DNA from: Paracoccus sediminis
GTDB lineage: Bacteria > Pseudomonadota > Alphaproteobacteria > Rhodobacterales > Rhodobacteraceae
Reading direction: 5' to 3'
Assembly (NCBI RefSeq): GCF_900188295.1
Contig: NZ_FZNM01000005.1
Coordinates: forward strand, 124,001-188,000
DNA length: 64,000 nucleotides
Positions 8,611-16,077 of this stretch are shown piece after piece; positions within the stretch are counted from its first letter, which is position 1; every line of letters begins with the position of its first letter. The position numbers and the translations under genes were made by a program. Under the pieces are notes generated by a model, which worked only from the letters and a program-made list of their open reading frames with translations, did no database searches and was not told where the DNA came from.

Positions 8611-9950
8611 TCTAGCCGGGCCTGCCATTCTTTCCAGCGCATATAGGCGTTGGCGCCGATGGTGTCGAAGGGATGAGGCGGCAGGCGCACCGGCTCGGCC
8701 TCGGACGTGAAGAAGGCGGTGATGTCGCTGGTGTTCCCGGTCGCCAGTTCGGCCGCGCCGATGCCGGTCAGCGTGCCACGCGCGGTGCCCAGCCCGTTCT
8801 GGACGCAGGCCGCATACAGGCCCGGTTCCAGTTCCCGCATGACCGAGACGTTGTTTCGCGACAGACACAGGTGGCCCGACCAGGAATATTGGAACGGAAC
8901 GCCCCGCAGCATCGGAAAGCGGTCGTCGAATTTCTGGCGCATCGCGCGCACGACACGGGCCAGATCACGCGCACTGGTCTGCATGTCCGGGCGGTAATAG
9001 CCGCCCTGCCGGATGACGATGCGGTTGCCGCCCTGCGCGGGGCCGATGCGCCGCACGGTGGTGCCCATCGGATCGGCGGGCGTGGCGCCCCAGCATTCCT
9101 GGCCCCCAAGCGCGCGGATGGCATCCGGGGAAAGCTCCTCGGTCATGCAGGCGTTCAGCATGACATGCATCAGCCGCCCGCGCTTGAAGCCGAAGCTTTC
9201 CAGGTGGCCGTTGTTGGCCATGATGACCCTGGGCGCGCGGATCTCGCCCCGCTCGGTCGCCAGGCTCCAGCCATTCCCGCTTTCGATGCGCAGCACCGGC
9301 GAATTCTCGTAGATCCGCACCCCGCCGCGTTCCAGCCCCGCGGCGAAGCCCTGCACATAGCCCGCCGGTTGCAGCATCGCCGTGCCGGGGGTGTAAAGGC
9401 CCCCCTGGTAATAGGCCGACCCGGTGATCTCGCGCATGGCCTGCGCGTCCAGCATCTCGTGCGGTTCGCCCAACTCGCGCAGATGGGCGGCATAGTGGAT
9501 GTTGCCGTCCAGGCCGGGTTTCGAGGCCGCCGCGTTGATCTTGCCGGTCCGCTGGAAATAGCCCTGCGGGATCGCATAGTCCCCCACCGCCTGCGCCGCG
9601 AAGTCGATGGCGTGGCGGTTCAGGCGGGTCAACTGCCGGTCGTGGCTGTCGCCTGATCCCGCATAATCGCCCGAGGTCAACTCGTGCGGCAGGTCGATCA
9701 TGAAGCCCGAATTGCGCCCGGTGCCCCCGTCGGAAATCCGCGCGGCATCGACGATGGCGATGTCCAGATGGGGGTCGATCTGGCGCAGGCGCCGGGCCGC
9801 CGACAGGCCCGCGAAGCCGCCGCCGACAATGGCCACGTCGCAGCCCGCCTGCCCCTCCAGCCGCGCGCGGGGATGGACGGGGGGCAGGATGACGCTCCAC
9901 CCGGCAGGGCCGTTGAAGACCGGGGTGCGGCTGGCCTGATGGACCGCCAT
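8607..9950 (-). CDS. FAD-dependent amine/imino-acid oxidoreductase (DAO superfamily)
   Basis: A 447-residue flavoprotein. The dinucleotide-binding motif CDVAIVGGGFAGLSAARRL is near residue 37, with a second FAD-contacting segment (GGTGRNSGFMIDLPHE). The family resembles gamma-glutamylputrescine oxidase (PuuB) and related oxidases acting on secondary or methylated amines. There is no signal peptide, so it acts in the cytoplasm. It starts one base after the aldehyde dehydrogenase stop. Oxidation of a C-N bond to an imine or aldehyde would feed that dehydrogenase. The true substrate is not recognisable; the neighbouring betaine-type importer argues for an N-methylated or cyclic amine. Confidence 0.82.
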   Translation of the reverse strand: MAVHQASRTPVFNGPAGWSVILPPVHPRARLEGQAGCDVAIVGGGFAGLSAARRLRQIDPHLDIAIVDAARISDGGTGRNSGFMIDLPHELTSGDYAGSGDSHDRQLTRLNRHAIDFAAQAVGDYAIPQGYFQRTGKINAAASKPGLDGNIHYAAHLRELGEPHEMLDAQAMREITGSAYYQGGLYTPGTAMLQPAGYVQGFAAGLERGGVRIYENSPVLRIESGNGWSLATERGEIRAPRVIMANNGHLESFGFKRGRLMHVMLNACMTEELSPDAIRALGGQECWGATPADPMGTTVRRIGPAQGGNRIVIRQGGYYRPDMQTSARDLARVVRAMRQKFDDRFPMLRGVPFQYSWSGHLCLSRNNVSVMRELEPGLYAACVQNGLGTARGTLTGIGAAELATGNTSDITAFFTSEAEPVRLPPHPFDTIGANAYMRWKEWQARLE

Positions 9951-9951
9951 G

Positions 9952-11457
9952 TCAGTCCACGCCCGCGTCCGAATGGTCGGTCAGGTCCAGCCAGATGGTC
10001 TTCAGCTGAGTGTACTGGTCATGGGCGTGGATCGAATTGTCCCGCCCGCCAAAGCCCGACTGCTTGTAGCCGCCGAAAGGGGTGGAAATGTCGCCCTCGC
10101 CAAAGCTGTTGACCGTGACCGTTCCCGCCCGCAGCATCCGCGCGCCGCGCAGCGCCCGCTTGCCGTTGGCGGTAAAGATTGACGCGGCCAGCCCGTATTC
10201 GGTGTCGTTGGCGACCGCGATGGCTTCCTCGAAGCTGGCGACCTGGATCACGGTCAGGATCGGCCCGAAGATTTCTTCCACGGCCAGTTTCGAATCCCGC
10301 GCGGTCTGGACGATGGTGGGTTCGATGAAGCCGTTGGCCGGGGACGCGCCGCCCAGCAGGATCGTTTCGCTCTGCGCGGCCTTTAGATAGGCCGAAACCT
10401 TGCCGAAATGCGCGGGGCTGACCAGGGCGCCGACGCGGACCTGCGGATCCAGCGGATCGCCAAGAATCCATTCTCGGGCATGGGCCTTGATCCGGTCCAT
10501 CAGCGCATCCTGGATGCCGCGATGCACGATCAGGCGGGAACCTGCGGAACAGTTCTGGCCCATGTTCCAGAAGGCGCCGTTGACGACGTGGGCCGCGACG
10601 GCATCCAGATCCTCGGCATCGTCCAGCACGATGCAGGGGTTCTTGCCGCCCAGTTCCAGCACGACCTCTTTCAGGTTGCTGTCGGCGGAATAATGCAGGA
10701 ACCGGCGGCCCGTCACCGTCGATCCGGTAAAGCTGACCATGTCCACGTCGGGATGGCGGCCCAGCGGTTCGCCCACGTCCGCGCCCGATCCGGTGACGAC
10801 GTTCAGCACGCCGCGCGGCAGCCCGGCCTCGACTGCCAGTTCCGCCACGCGCAGCGCGGTCAGGGACGTCTCGGCGGCGGGCTTGACCACCACCGAACAC
10901 CCGGCGGCAAGCGCCGGGCCGATCTTCCAAGCCAGCATCAGCAGCGGAAAGTTCCAGGGCAGCACCAGCCCCACGACGCCCACGGGTTCGCGCAGGATCA
11001 TGGCGATGTGGTTGTCGGACGCCGGGGCCACCTGGTCATAGATCTTGTCGATCAGTTCGGCGTGCCATTTCAGCACATGGATCGTTTCCGGCACGTCCAC
11101 GGTTTCGCAGTCAAAGATGGTCTTGCCCGCGTCCAGGCTCTCCATCACCGCCAGCTCGCGGGCGTTGCGCTCCATCAGCCGGGCCAGCCGGATCAGGACG
11201 TCCTTGCGTTTGGCCGGGTGCAGGCGCGACCAGCGGCCGTCCTCGAAGGCCTCGCGCGCCTTTTCCACGGCCAGATCCACGTCGGCGGCATCGCATGCGG
11301 CGACCTCGGTCAGCGCCTCGCCCGTGGCGGGGTTGGTGGTGGTGAACGTCTTGCCGCTGATCGCGGGGCGAAAGCCGCCGTCGATGAAGGCGTTCTGCGG
11401 CAGCACCAGCGACGCGGCGATGGCCTTGTATTCCTCGGTGGTCAGCAGATCGCTCAT
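9952..11457 (-). CDS. NAD(P)-dependent aldehyde dehydrogenase (PuuC-like)
   Basis: A 501-residue aldehyde dehydrogenase. Key elements are the cofactor region PWNFPLLMLAWKIGPALAAG, the general-base glutamate in LELGGKNP, and the catalytic cysteine in GQNCSAGSRL. The family ending GGYKQSGFGGRDNS is present. Length is typical. The ATG at 11457 overlaps the stop of the DapA-like gene by four bases (ATGA). It resembles gamma-glutamyl-gamma-aminobutyraldehyde and betaine-type aldehyde dehydrogenases. In this operon it probably oxidises the semialdehyde released by the oxidase or by the DapA-like enzyme. Confidence 0.88.
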   Translation of the reverse strand: MSDLLTTEEYKAIAASLVLPQNAFIDGGFRPAISGKTFTTTNPATGEALTEVAACDAADVDLAVEKAREAFEDGRWSRLHPAKRKDVLIRLARLMERNARELAVMESLDAGKTIFDCETVDVPETIHVLKWHAELIDKIYDQVAPASDNHIAMILREPVGVVGLVLPWNFPLLMLAWKIGPALAAGCSVVVKPAAETSLTALRVAELAVEAGLPRGVLNVVTGSGADVGEPLGRHPDVDMVSFTGSTVTGRRFLHYSADSNLKEVVLELGGKNPCIVLDDAEDLDAVAAHVVNGAFWNMGQNCSAGSRLIVHRGIQDALMDRIKAHAREWILGDPLDPQVRVGALVSPAHFGKVSAYLKAAQSETILLGGASPANGFIEPTIVQTARDSKLAVEEIFGPILTVIQVASFEEAIAVANDTEYGLAASIFTANGKRALRGARMLRAGTVTVNSFGEGDISTPFGGYKQSGFGGRDNSIHAHDQYTQLKTIWLDLTDHSDAGVD

Positions 11458-12377
11458 GCCCGGTTCCCTTCCGTGATCGCGGCAACGGTGGTTTTCAGCG
11501 TGCGGATCACCTGTTCCAACGCCCGCTTTTCGTCCTTGTTCAGCCCCTTCAGCGGCGGGCGCATGGGTCCGGCGCGCAGGCCCGTCACCTCGACCCCGTG
11601 CTTGACGCACTGGATGAACTTGCCGCCCTGTTCCAGCACCCGCATCAAGGGCAGCATGGCCGACATGATCCGGCGGCCCCTGTCGAAATCGCCATCCATC
11701 GCGCAGGCCCGATACAGCGCGATGTGTTCCTCGGGCAGGAAGTTCGACCCCGCGCAGATCCAGCTGCGCGCGCCCCAGGCGAAGAATTCAAGCGCCTGGT
11801 CGTCCATGCCGCAGGACATCTGGATATGCGGATAGTCCCGCGCCAGCAGATGCACCCGGTTGATGTCGCCCGAGCTTTCCTTGATGCCGATGACGTTCCC
11901 GGACCGGCCCACGCGGTCCAGGAAGGTGGTCCCCATCTCGACCGACATGCGGCCGGGATAGTTGTAAAGGATGATCGGCAGCCCGCAGGCCCGGTCGATG
12001 GCCAGGGCGTTCAGGGCGTTTTCCTGTTCCGTGGGCACGGAATAGGGCGGCGTTCCCAGCAGGATCGCGTCCGCCCCCATGTCCCGCGCCCCTTGCGCCA
12101 GGGCGATGCTGTCGGGCGTGCGCATGGCCCCGGTGCCGACGATGACGGGCACCCGGCCGTTCGTGCGTTCGGTGATGAAGCGCGCCAGTTCCAGCCGCTC
12201 CTCGACCGTCTCGGCATAGTTTTCGCCGGTCGATCCGCCCGAGATCAGGCCGTGCACGCCCGCGTCGATCAGGCGTTCGATCAGTTGGGCCAGGGCATCA
12301 AGATCGAACGACCCGTCCGCGTGGAATGGTGTGATAAGCGGGGTGTAGATGCCTTCCAGCACCATCCGGGGGGTCAT
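11454..12377 (-). CDS. Dihydrodipicolinate synthase / N-acetylneuraminate lyase family enzyme
   Basis: A 307-residue TIM-barrel enzyme of the class I aldolase type. The Schiff-base lysine is visible in GIKESSGD, the assisting tyrosine in ILYNYPGR, and the carboxylate-binding loop in GGSTGENYAE. The family covers DapA, lyases of keto acids and the deaminase of hydroxyproline breakdown. DapA itself seems unlikely because the gene leads a catabolic operon with an ALDH and an amine oxidase. A cyclic imine deaminase or keto-acid aldolase/dehydratase role is plausible but unproven. The element at 12440-12482 lies 63-105 bases upstream. Confidence 0.85.
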   Translation of the reverse strand: MTPRMVLEGIYTPLITPFHADGSFDLDALAQLIERLIDAGVHGLISGGSTGENYAETVEERLELARFITERTNGRVPVIVGTGAMRTPDSIALAQGARDMGADAILLGTPPYSVPTEQENALNALAIDRACGLPIILYNYPGRMSVEMGTTFLDRVGRSGNVIGIKESSGDINRVHLLARDYPHIQMSCGMDDQALEFFAWGARSWICAGSNFLPEEHIALYRACAMDGDFDRGRRIMSAMLPLMRVLEQGGKFIQCVKHGVEVTGLRAGPMRPPLKGLNKDEKRALEQVIRTLKTTVAAITEGNRA

Positions 12378-12439
12378 GTCGCGGCCTCCTGAAACGCAAG
12401 GGTGTCGGGACAACAGCTACGCCCCCCATGGCCTTTTCC

Positions 12440-12482
12440 GCAAACGACAATATTCTGGGACGGTGCATTAGAAAAACTATGC
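12440..12482 (-). promoter_or_regulatory. Conserved 43-bp element, copy B (putative LysR operator upstream of the catabolic operon)
   Basis: Ungapped partner of 7591-7633, differing at only nine positions by eye. It lies in the divergent gap between the DapA-like gene (start 12377, - strand) and the short-chain dehydrogenase (+ strand), and keeps the block GCATTAGAAA followed by CTA. No other homology was seen around the two copies, so conservation suggests a bound site. The binding protein is assumed, not shown, to be the LysR regulator of the operon. Confidence 0.6.
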
Positions 12483-12493
12483 AGGGGGCGGGG

Positions 12494-13177
12494 GTGGATC
12501 GGGACGGCGTGGCGGTGGTGGTCGGCGCCTCGGGCGGGATCGGGGCGGCCTTGGCGGACCAGGTGCGGGCCAGAGGCCGGTTCCGCGCGGTGATCGGCCT
12601 GTCGCGCCCCGGCCTGGACCTGACGGACGAAGGCAGCATCGCCCGCGCCGCGCAGCGGGTGGCCGACGCCGGAACGCCCACGCTGGTCATCGTCGCGACC
12701 GGCTTGCTGCATGGGCCGGGGGTCGAGCCGGAAAAGGCCCTGCGCGCCCTGGACCCCGCCGCGATGACCACCGCCTTTGCCGTGAACGCCATCGGCCCGG
12801 CGCTGATCCTGAAACATTTTGCGCCGCTGCTGCCCAAGGATCGACGGGCGGTGTTCGCGGTCCTGTCGGCCAAGGTCGGCAGCGTCAGTGACAACCGGCT
12901 GGGCGGCTGGCATTCCTATCGCGCGTCCAAGGCCGCGCTGAACCAGATCGTCCGCACGGCGGCGGTGGAATTGTGCCGCAGCCATCCGCAGGCGGTCTGC
13001 GCGGCCTTCCATCCCGGCACCGTGGCGACCCGGCTGTCGGAAAGGTTCGCCAAGACCGGCTTGCAGGTGCTGGAACCGGCGGAGGCCGCGACCGCCCTGC
13101 TGGACGCCATCGGCCGGCTGACCCCGGACGACAGCGGCGGTTTCCTGGACCGCTTCGGCGCCCCGATCCCGTGGTAG
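12494..13177 (+). CDS. Short-chain dehydrogenase/reductase
   Basis: A 227-residue SDR. The nucleotide-binding motif GASGGIG comes about nine residues from the start. The catalytic serine lies in VLSAKVGS and the YxxxK pair in HSYRASKAALN. The fold resembles small CsgA/C-factor-like SDRs. The GTG at 12494 is chosen because a G-rich ribosome-binding site (AGGGGG) lies about six bases upstream. An ATG at 12479 lacks one and falls inside the putative operator. The gene diverges from the DapA-like operon. Substrate unknown. Confidence 0.75.
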   Translation: MDRDGVAVVVGASGGIGAALADQVRARGRFRAVIGLSRPGLDLTDEGSIARAAQRVADAGTPTLVIVATGLLHGPGVEPEKALRALDPAAMTTAFAVNAIGPALILKHFAPLLPKDRRAVFAVLSAKVGSVSDNRLGGWHSYRASKAALNQIVRTAAVELCRSHPQAVCAAFHPGTVATRLSERFAKTGLQVLEPAEAATALLDAIGRLTPDDSGGFLDRFGAPIPW

Positions 13178-13216
13178 GCTTGCGCAGGCCCACCGATCCG
13201 CCGCATCCTGCGTCCC

Positions 13217-14251
13217 ATGGATCTGCCCCTTGCCCCCCTGACCCTGCCGCCCGACCAGGCCCAGGCGCTGACCGCGCTGTACCGGCGCGGCACGCCCGCC
13301 AACACCTTGCGGGCCTGGGAACGCGATCTGGCCTATATCGCGGCGTGGAAACAGGCGTCCTTCGGCACGGTCCTGGACTGGCCGGAATCCGAATCCGTGG
13401 CGCTGCGGTTCCTGCTGGATCATTCGCTGGATCTGTCGGATGCCCCCGGCCCCGCGCAGGATGCGGCCCTGGCGCTGATCGCGGCGGGGCTGCGCCGGAC
13501 GCTGGCCTGCCCCGCCCCGGCGACGCTGGACCGGCGCATCGCCAGCTGGCGGGCCTTCCACCGGATGCAGAACCTGCCATCGCCCTTTGACGCGCCTCTG
13601 GTGTGTCAGGCCCGCGCGCGGGCGCGGCGGGCGGCGGCGCGGCCACGGGCGCGCAAGTCCGACAACCCGATCACCCGCCCCGTGCTGGAATCGATGCTGG
13701 CCACATGCGATCACAGCCACCGGGGCCTGCGCGACAAGGCGCTGCTGATGCTGGGCTGGGCCTCGGGCGGGCGCAGGCGGTCCGAGATTTCGGCCCTGAA
13801 CCTGGACGATGTGGACATGCGCGATTTCGACGCCCAGGGCCTGCTGCGGATCCGGTTGCTGGCGACCAAGACGACCGGTCCCGACCTGGCCCCCCGCCTG
13901 CCGCTGAAGGGCCGCCCGGCCCGCGCCGTGATGGCCTGGATCACCGTGGCCCGCATCGACACCGGCCCGCTGTTCCGCCCCGTCAGCCTGTCCGACCGCG
14001 TGCTGACACGCCGCCTTGGTCCCGAAGGGATCCGCGACATCGTGCGCCACCGCCTGGTCCTGGCGGGCTATCCGCCCGATTTCGCCAGCGCCCACGGGCT
14101 GCGTTCCGGTTTCCTGACCCAGGCCGCGCTTGACGGCGCCCCCCTGCCCGCCGCCATGGCCCTGTCGCTGCACCGCAGCCCCGCGCAGGCGCAGCGGTAC
14201 TACGCGGATGTCGAGATCGCCGACAATCCGGCGACCACTCTGCTGGGCTAG
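13217..14251 (+). CDS. Tyrosine-type site-specific recombinase/integrase
   Basis: A 344-residue recombinase. An N-terminal SAM-like core-binding region occupies about residues 20-120. The catalytic domain shows the first arginine in GWASGGRRRSEI, the beta-strand lysine in LLATKTTG, the HxxR box in AHGLRSGF, and the second histidine plus nucleophile in LHRSPAQAQRYYADVE. All catalytic residues appear intact. It stands alone: no excisionase, phage gene or att-like direct repeat was seen around it, and both sides are metabolic or cell-wall genes. It may belong to the replicon (dimer resolution or cassette integration) or be left from a past insertion. Confidence 0.85.
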   Translation: MDLPLAPLTLPPDQAQALTALYRRGTPANTLRAWERDLAYIAAWKQASFGTVLDWPESESVALRFLLDHSLDLSDAPGPAQDAALALIAAGLRRTLACPAPATLDRRIASWRAFHRMQNLPSPFDAPLVCQARARARRAAARPRARKSDNPITRPVLESMLATCDHSHRGLRDKALLMLGWASGGRRRSEISALNLDDVDMRDFDAQGLLRIRLLATKTTGPDLAPRLPLKGRPARAVMAWITVARIDTGPLFRPVSLSDRVLTRRLGPEGIRDIVRHRLVLAGYPPDFASAHGLRSGFLTQAALDGAPLPAAMALSLHRSPAQAQRYYADVEIADNPATTLLG

Positions 14252-14264
14252 GGTCCGCGGCGGC

Positions 14265-14290
14265 GGAACGTCTTGGCTGCCCTGGGGGTT
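14265..14290 (+). promoter_or_regulatory. Possible EcfG-type promoter (weak)
   Basis: GGAAC at 14265-14269, 17 bases, then GGTT at 14287-14290, one mismatch from the GGAAC-N17-CGTT seen at 34393. It lies 30 bases before the small gene at 14320. In alphaproteobacteria this architecture is read by the general-stress sigma factor EcfG. The mismatch in the -10 box keeps confidence low. Confidence 0.35.
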
Positions 14291-14319
14291 GTGCTGACTG
14301 CAAGCACGGGGGAAGACCG

Positions 14320-14586
14320 ATGACCGATGCCATCTTGATGCTGGACGGGCTGGATCCGCTGACGGGCACCGCCGAAACCGGGGGCGACTATATCCAGTTC
14401 CGCACGGATGCGGTGCTGGACACGGCGTCGCTGGAACATGGCCACGAAGGCCGGATCGACCTTGGGGGACGAACGGAAAGGGTCATGCTGAAAAGCGCCC
14501 ATCCCCACCATCCCAGCTCTGGGGATCCGGATGCGGCGGATATGCTGGAACTGACGCTGCAACGCTTTGACCCGCAGCCGGGCTAA
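14320..14586 (+). CDS. Small hypothetical protein
   Basis: An 88-residue acidic protein that I do not recognise. It has no signal peptide or membrane segment. A histidine-rich stretch (KSAHPHHPSSG) lies near residue 60. A good ribosome-binding site (GGGGGAAG) precedes the ATG by about four bases. A GGAAC-N17-GGTT sequence 30 bases upstream resembles an EcfG promoter, so a stress-induced role is possible. It is followed by the convergent SleB-like gene with a gap of about 25 bases. Confidence 0.55.
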   Translation: MTDAILMLDGLDPLTGTAETGGDYIQFRTDAVLDTASLEHGHEGRIDLGGRTERVMLKSAHPHHPSSGDPDAADMLELTLQRFDPQPG

Positions 14587-14611
14587 CCGGCTCCTCGGCC
14601 TCGGCGGCGGC

Positions 14612-15112
14612 CTAGCGTCCGGTGATGCCCTCGATCGGCCGGGGCGGGACCGGACGCGTCACCAGATGGCGTTTGCGCCGTTCATAGAACGCGTTGCCGC
14701 CGGTCGTCAGCACATACTGCATATTGTCATACGGAAACCGGTACCCGGCCGTGTGAAAGAACATCGCGTTTCCGATCAGCGGGTGCCGTTCGCCCCGCAG
14801 GACGGATCTCGCGGCCTCGCGGACCTTGGGAAGGGAACGGTCGTTCATCTTGCGCGACAGAACGCCCGAGGCGAACTGGTTCTTCTGCCCGACGACGCCG
14901 CAGACCGACCGCGGATACTGGCCCGACTGCACCCGGTTCATGACCACGCTGCCGACAGCCACCATGCCGTCGCGGCTGGATCGATTCGATTCGAAATACA
15001 TGGCGCGCTCCATGCATTCCTGCGCGGACATGCGCCCGCCCAGGCCGCAGCCTGCCAGCACCAGCAATGCCGCCAGCGACATGCCGGTCCGAAACCCCAA
15101 GATAGCCTTCAT
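14612..15112 (-). CDS. SleB-like cell-wall hydrolase lipoprotein
   Basis: A 166-residue protein with a lipoprotein signal peptide; the lipobox LAGC is near residue 22. The mature part is a Hydrolase_2/SleB domain: CMERAMYFESNRSSRDGMVAVGSV with the catalytic glutamate in YFES, then VVMNRVQSGQYPRSVCGVV and a terminal FFHTAGYRFP segment. The family cleaves peptidoglycan glycan strands (amidase or lytic transglycosylase activity). It probably acts at the inner face of the outer membrane in remodelling. Single gene; no operon partner. Confidence 0.85.
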   Translation of the reverse strand: MKAILGFRTGMSLAALLVLAGCGLGGRMSAQECMERAMYFESNRSSRDGMVAVGSVVMNRVQSGQYPRSVCGVVGQKNQFASGVLSRKMNDRSLPKVREAARSVLRGERHPLIGNAMFFHTAGYRFPYDNMQYVLTTGGNAFYERRKRHLVTRPVPPRPIEGITGR

Positions 15113-15187
15113 CGCCCTGCCCCGCCGTGCCTGTTGTTTTGGGCAAGGCTTACCAAGAACCGCGACGGCGCCGCAAGCGGCGTCCTG

Positions 15188-15997
15188 TCAGCCCTTGTCG
15201 CGTTCGATGATGCTTTCGACCTCGGGCGCCGCGACGAACCGCCAGGCCCTGCGTGGCCCTGCCATGACGTTGAGGTAGTAGAGTTCGAACCCATGGGGTG
15301 CGCCGCAGGGATGGTGGCCGCGCGGGACCAGCACCACGTCGCCGTCGCGCACCGCCATCGCCTCGTCCAGGCTGCCGTCGTCGGTATAGACCCGCTGGAC
15401 GGCCCAGCCGTTGCAGGGGTTCAGGCGGTGGTAATAGGTTTCCTCCAGATAGGTGATGCGGGGAAAGTCGTCCTCGTCATGGCGATGGCTGGGATAGGAC
15501 GACCAGTTGCCGGCGGGGGTGAAGACCTCGGTGACCAGCAGGCTGTCGCAGAAATCCTCGGCCTCCATGGCGATGTTGTTGATCCAGCGGGTGTTGGACC
15601 CGGTGCCGCGCTGGGTTAGGGCGATGCCGTCCGGGCCGATTCGGCGGGCGGGATGCCCGCCCCGGCCCGGCGCGGTGCAGACGGCGATGGTGCAGTCGGT
15701 GGCGGCGGTGGCCCGCCAGTCCTGTCCGTTCGGGACATAGAGGCAATGCGGCGGGGTCTTTTCAAAGACATCCATGCGGTCCCCCAGGATGCCCCAGTCC
15801 CGGCCCGCGGCGGTGATGGCGGCCTTGCCCTCGACCAAGACCAGGATCGCTTCACTGTCCCCGGTGGCCTCGGCCACGCTTTCGCCCGCGCGCAGGCGGT
15901 GCAGCGAAAAGCCGACATGGCGCCAGCCTGCCGATTGCGGCGTGATCCGGTGCACCTCGCCGTGGCGGCCAAGGGGCCTTCGAAGAAGAACGCTCAT
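15188..15997 (-). CDS. iolB: 5-deoxy-glucuronate isomerase
   Basis: A 269-residue double-cupin protein matching IolB in length and motifs: YPSHRHDEDDFPRITYLEETYYHR supplies metal ligands (two histidines and a glutamate), and later VPRGHHPCGAPHGFELYYLNVMAGP is the family signature. It converts 5-deoxy-D-glucuronate to 2-deoxy-5-keto-D-gluconate in myo-inositol breakdown, between IolD and the IolC kinase. It is the last gene of the inositol operon, 80 bases after iolE; a hairpin lies in that gap. Confidence 0.95.
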   Translation of the reverse strand: MSVLLRRPLGRHGEVHRITPQSAGWRHVGFSLHRLRAGESVAEATGDSEAILVLVEGKAAITAAGRDWGILGDRMDVFEKTPPHCLYVPNGQDWRATAATDCTIAVCTAPGRGGHPARRIGPDGIALTQRGTGSNTRWINNIAMEAEDFCDSLLVTEVFTPAGNWSSYPSHRHDEDDFPRITYLEETYYHRLNPCNGWAVQRVYTDDGSLDEAMAVRDGDVVLVPRGHHPCGAPHGFELYYLNVMAGPRRAWRFVAAPEVESIIERDKG

Positions 15998-16040
15998 GGT
16001 GTCGGTCCTTTGCGTTGGAGCAAATATCCTCGGGGGGGAA

Positions 16041-16060
16041 CGGGGGGCGAAGCGCCCCCG
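16041..16060 (-). other. Intra-operon GC hairpin between iolE and iolB
   Basis: A run of G's followed by CGAAG and a run of C's forms a stem of about eight base pairs. No T-run follows in the - strand direction, so it is more likely an mRNA-stability or processing element than a full terminator. Confidence 0.4.
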
Positions 16061-16077
16061 TCCTTGCGGGGCGAGGA

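Noticed and set aside
13217..15112. Genomic island bounded by the tyrosine recombinase
   Set aside because: No direct repeats, tRNA end or composition change was seen at either side, so an island border cannot be supported.
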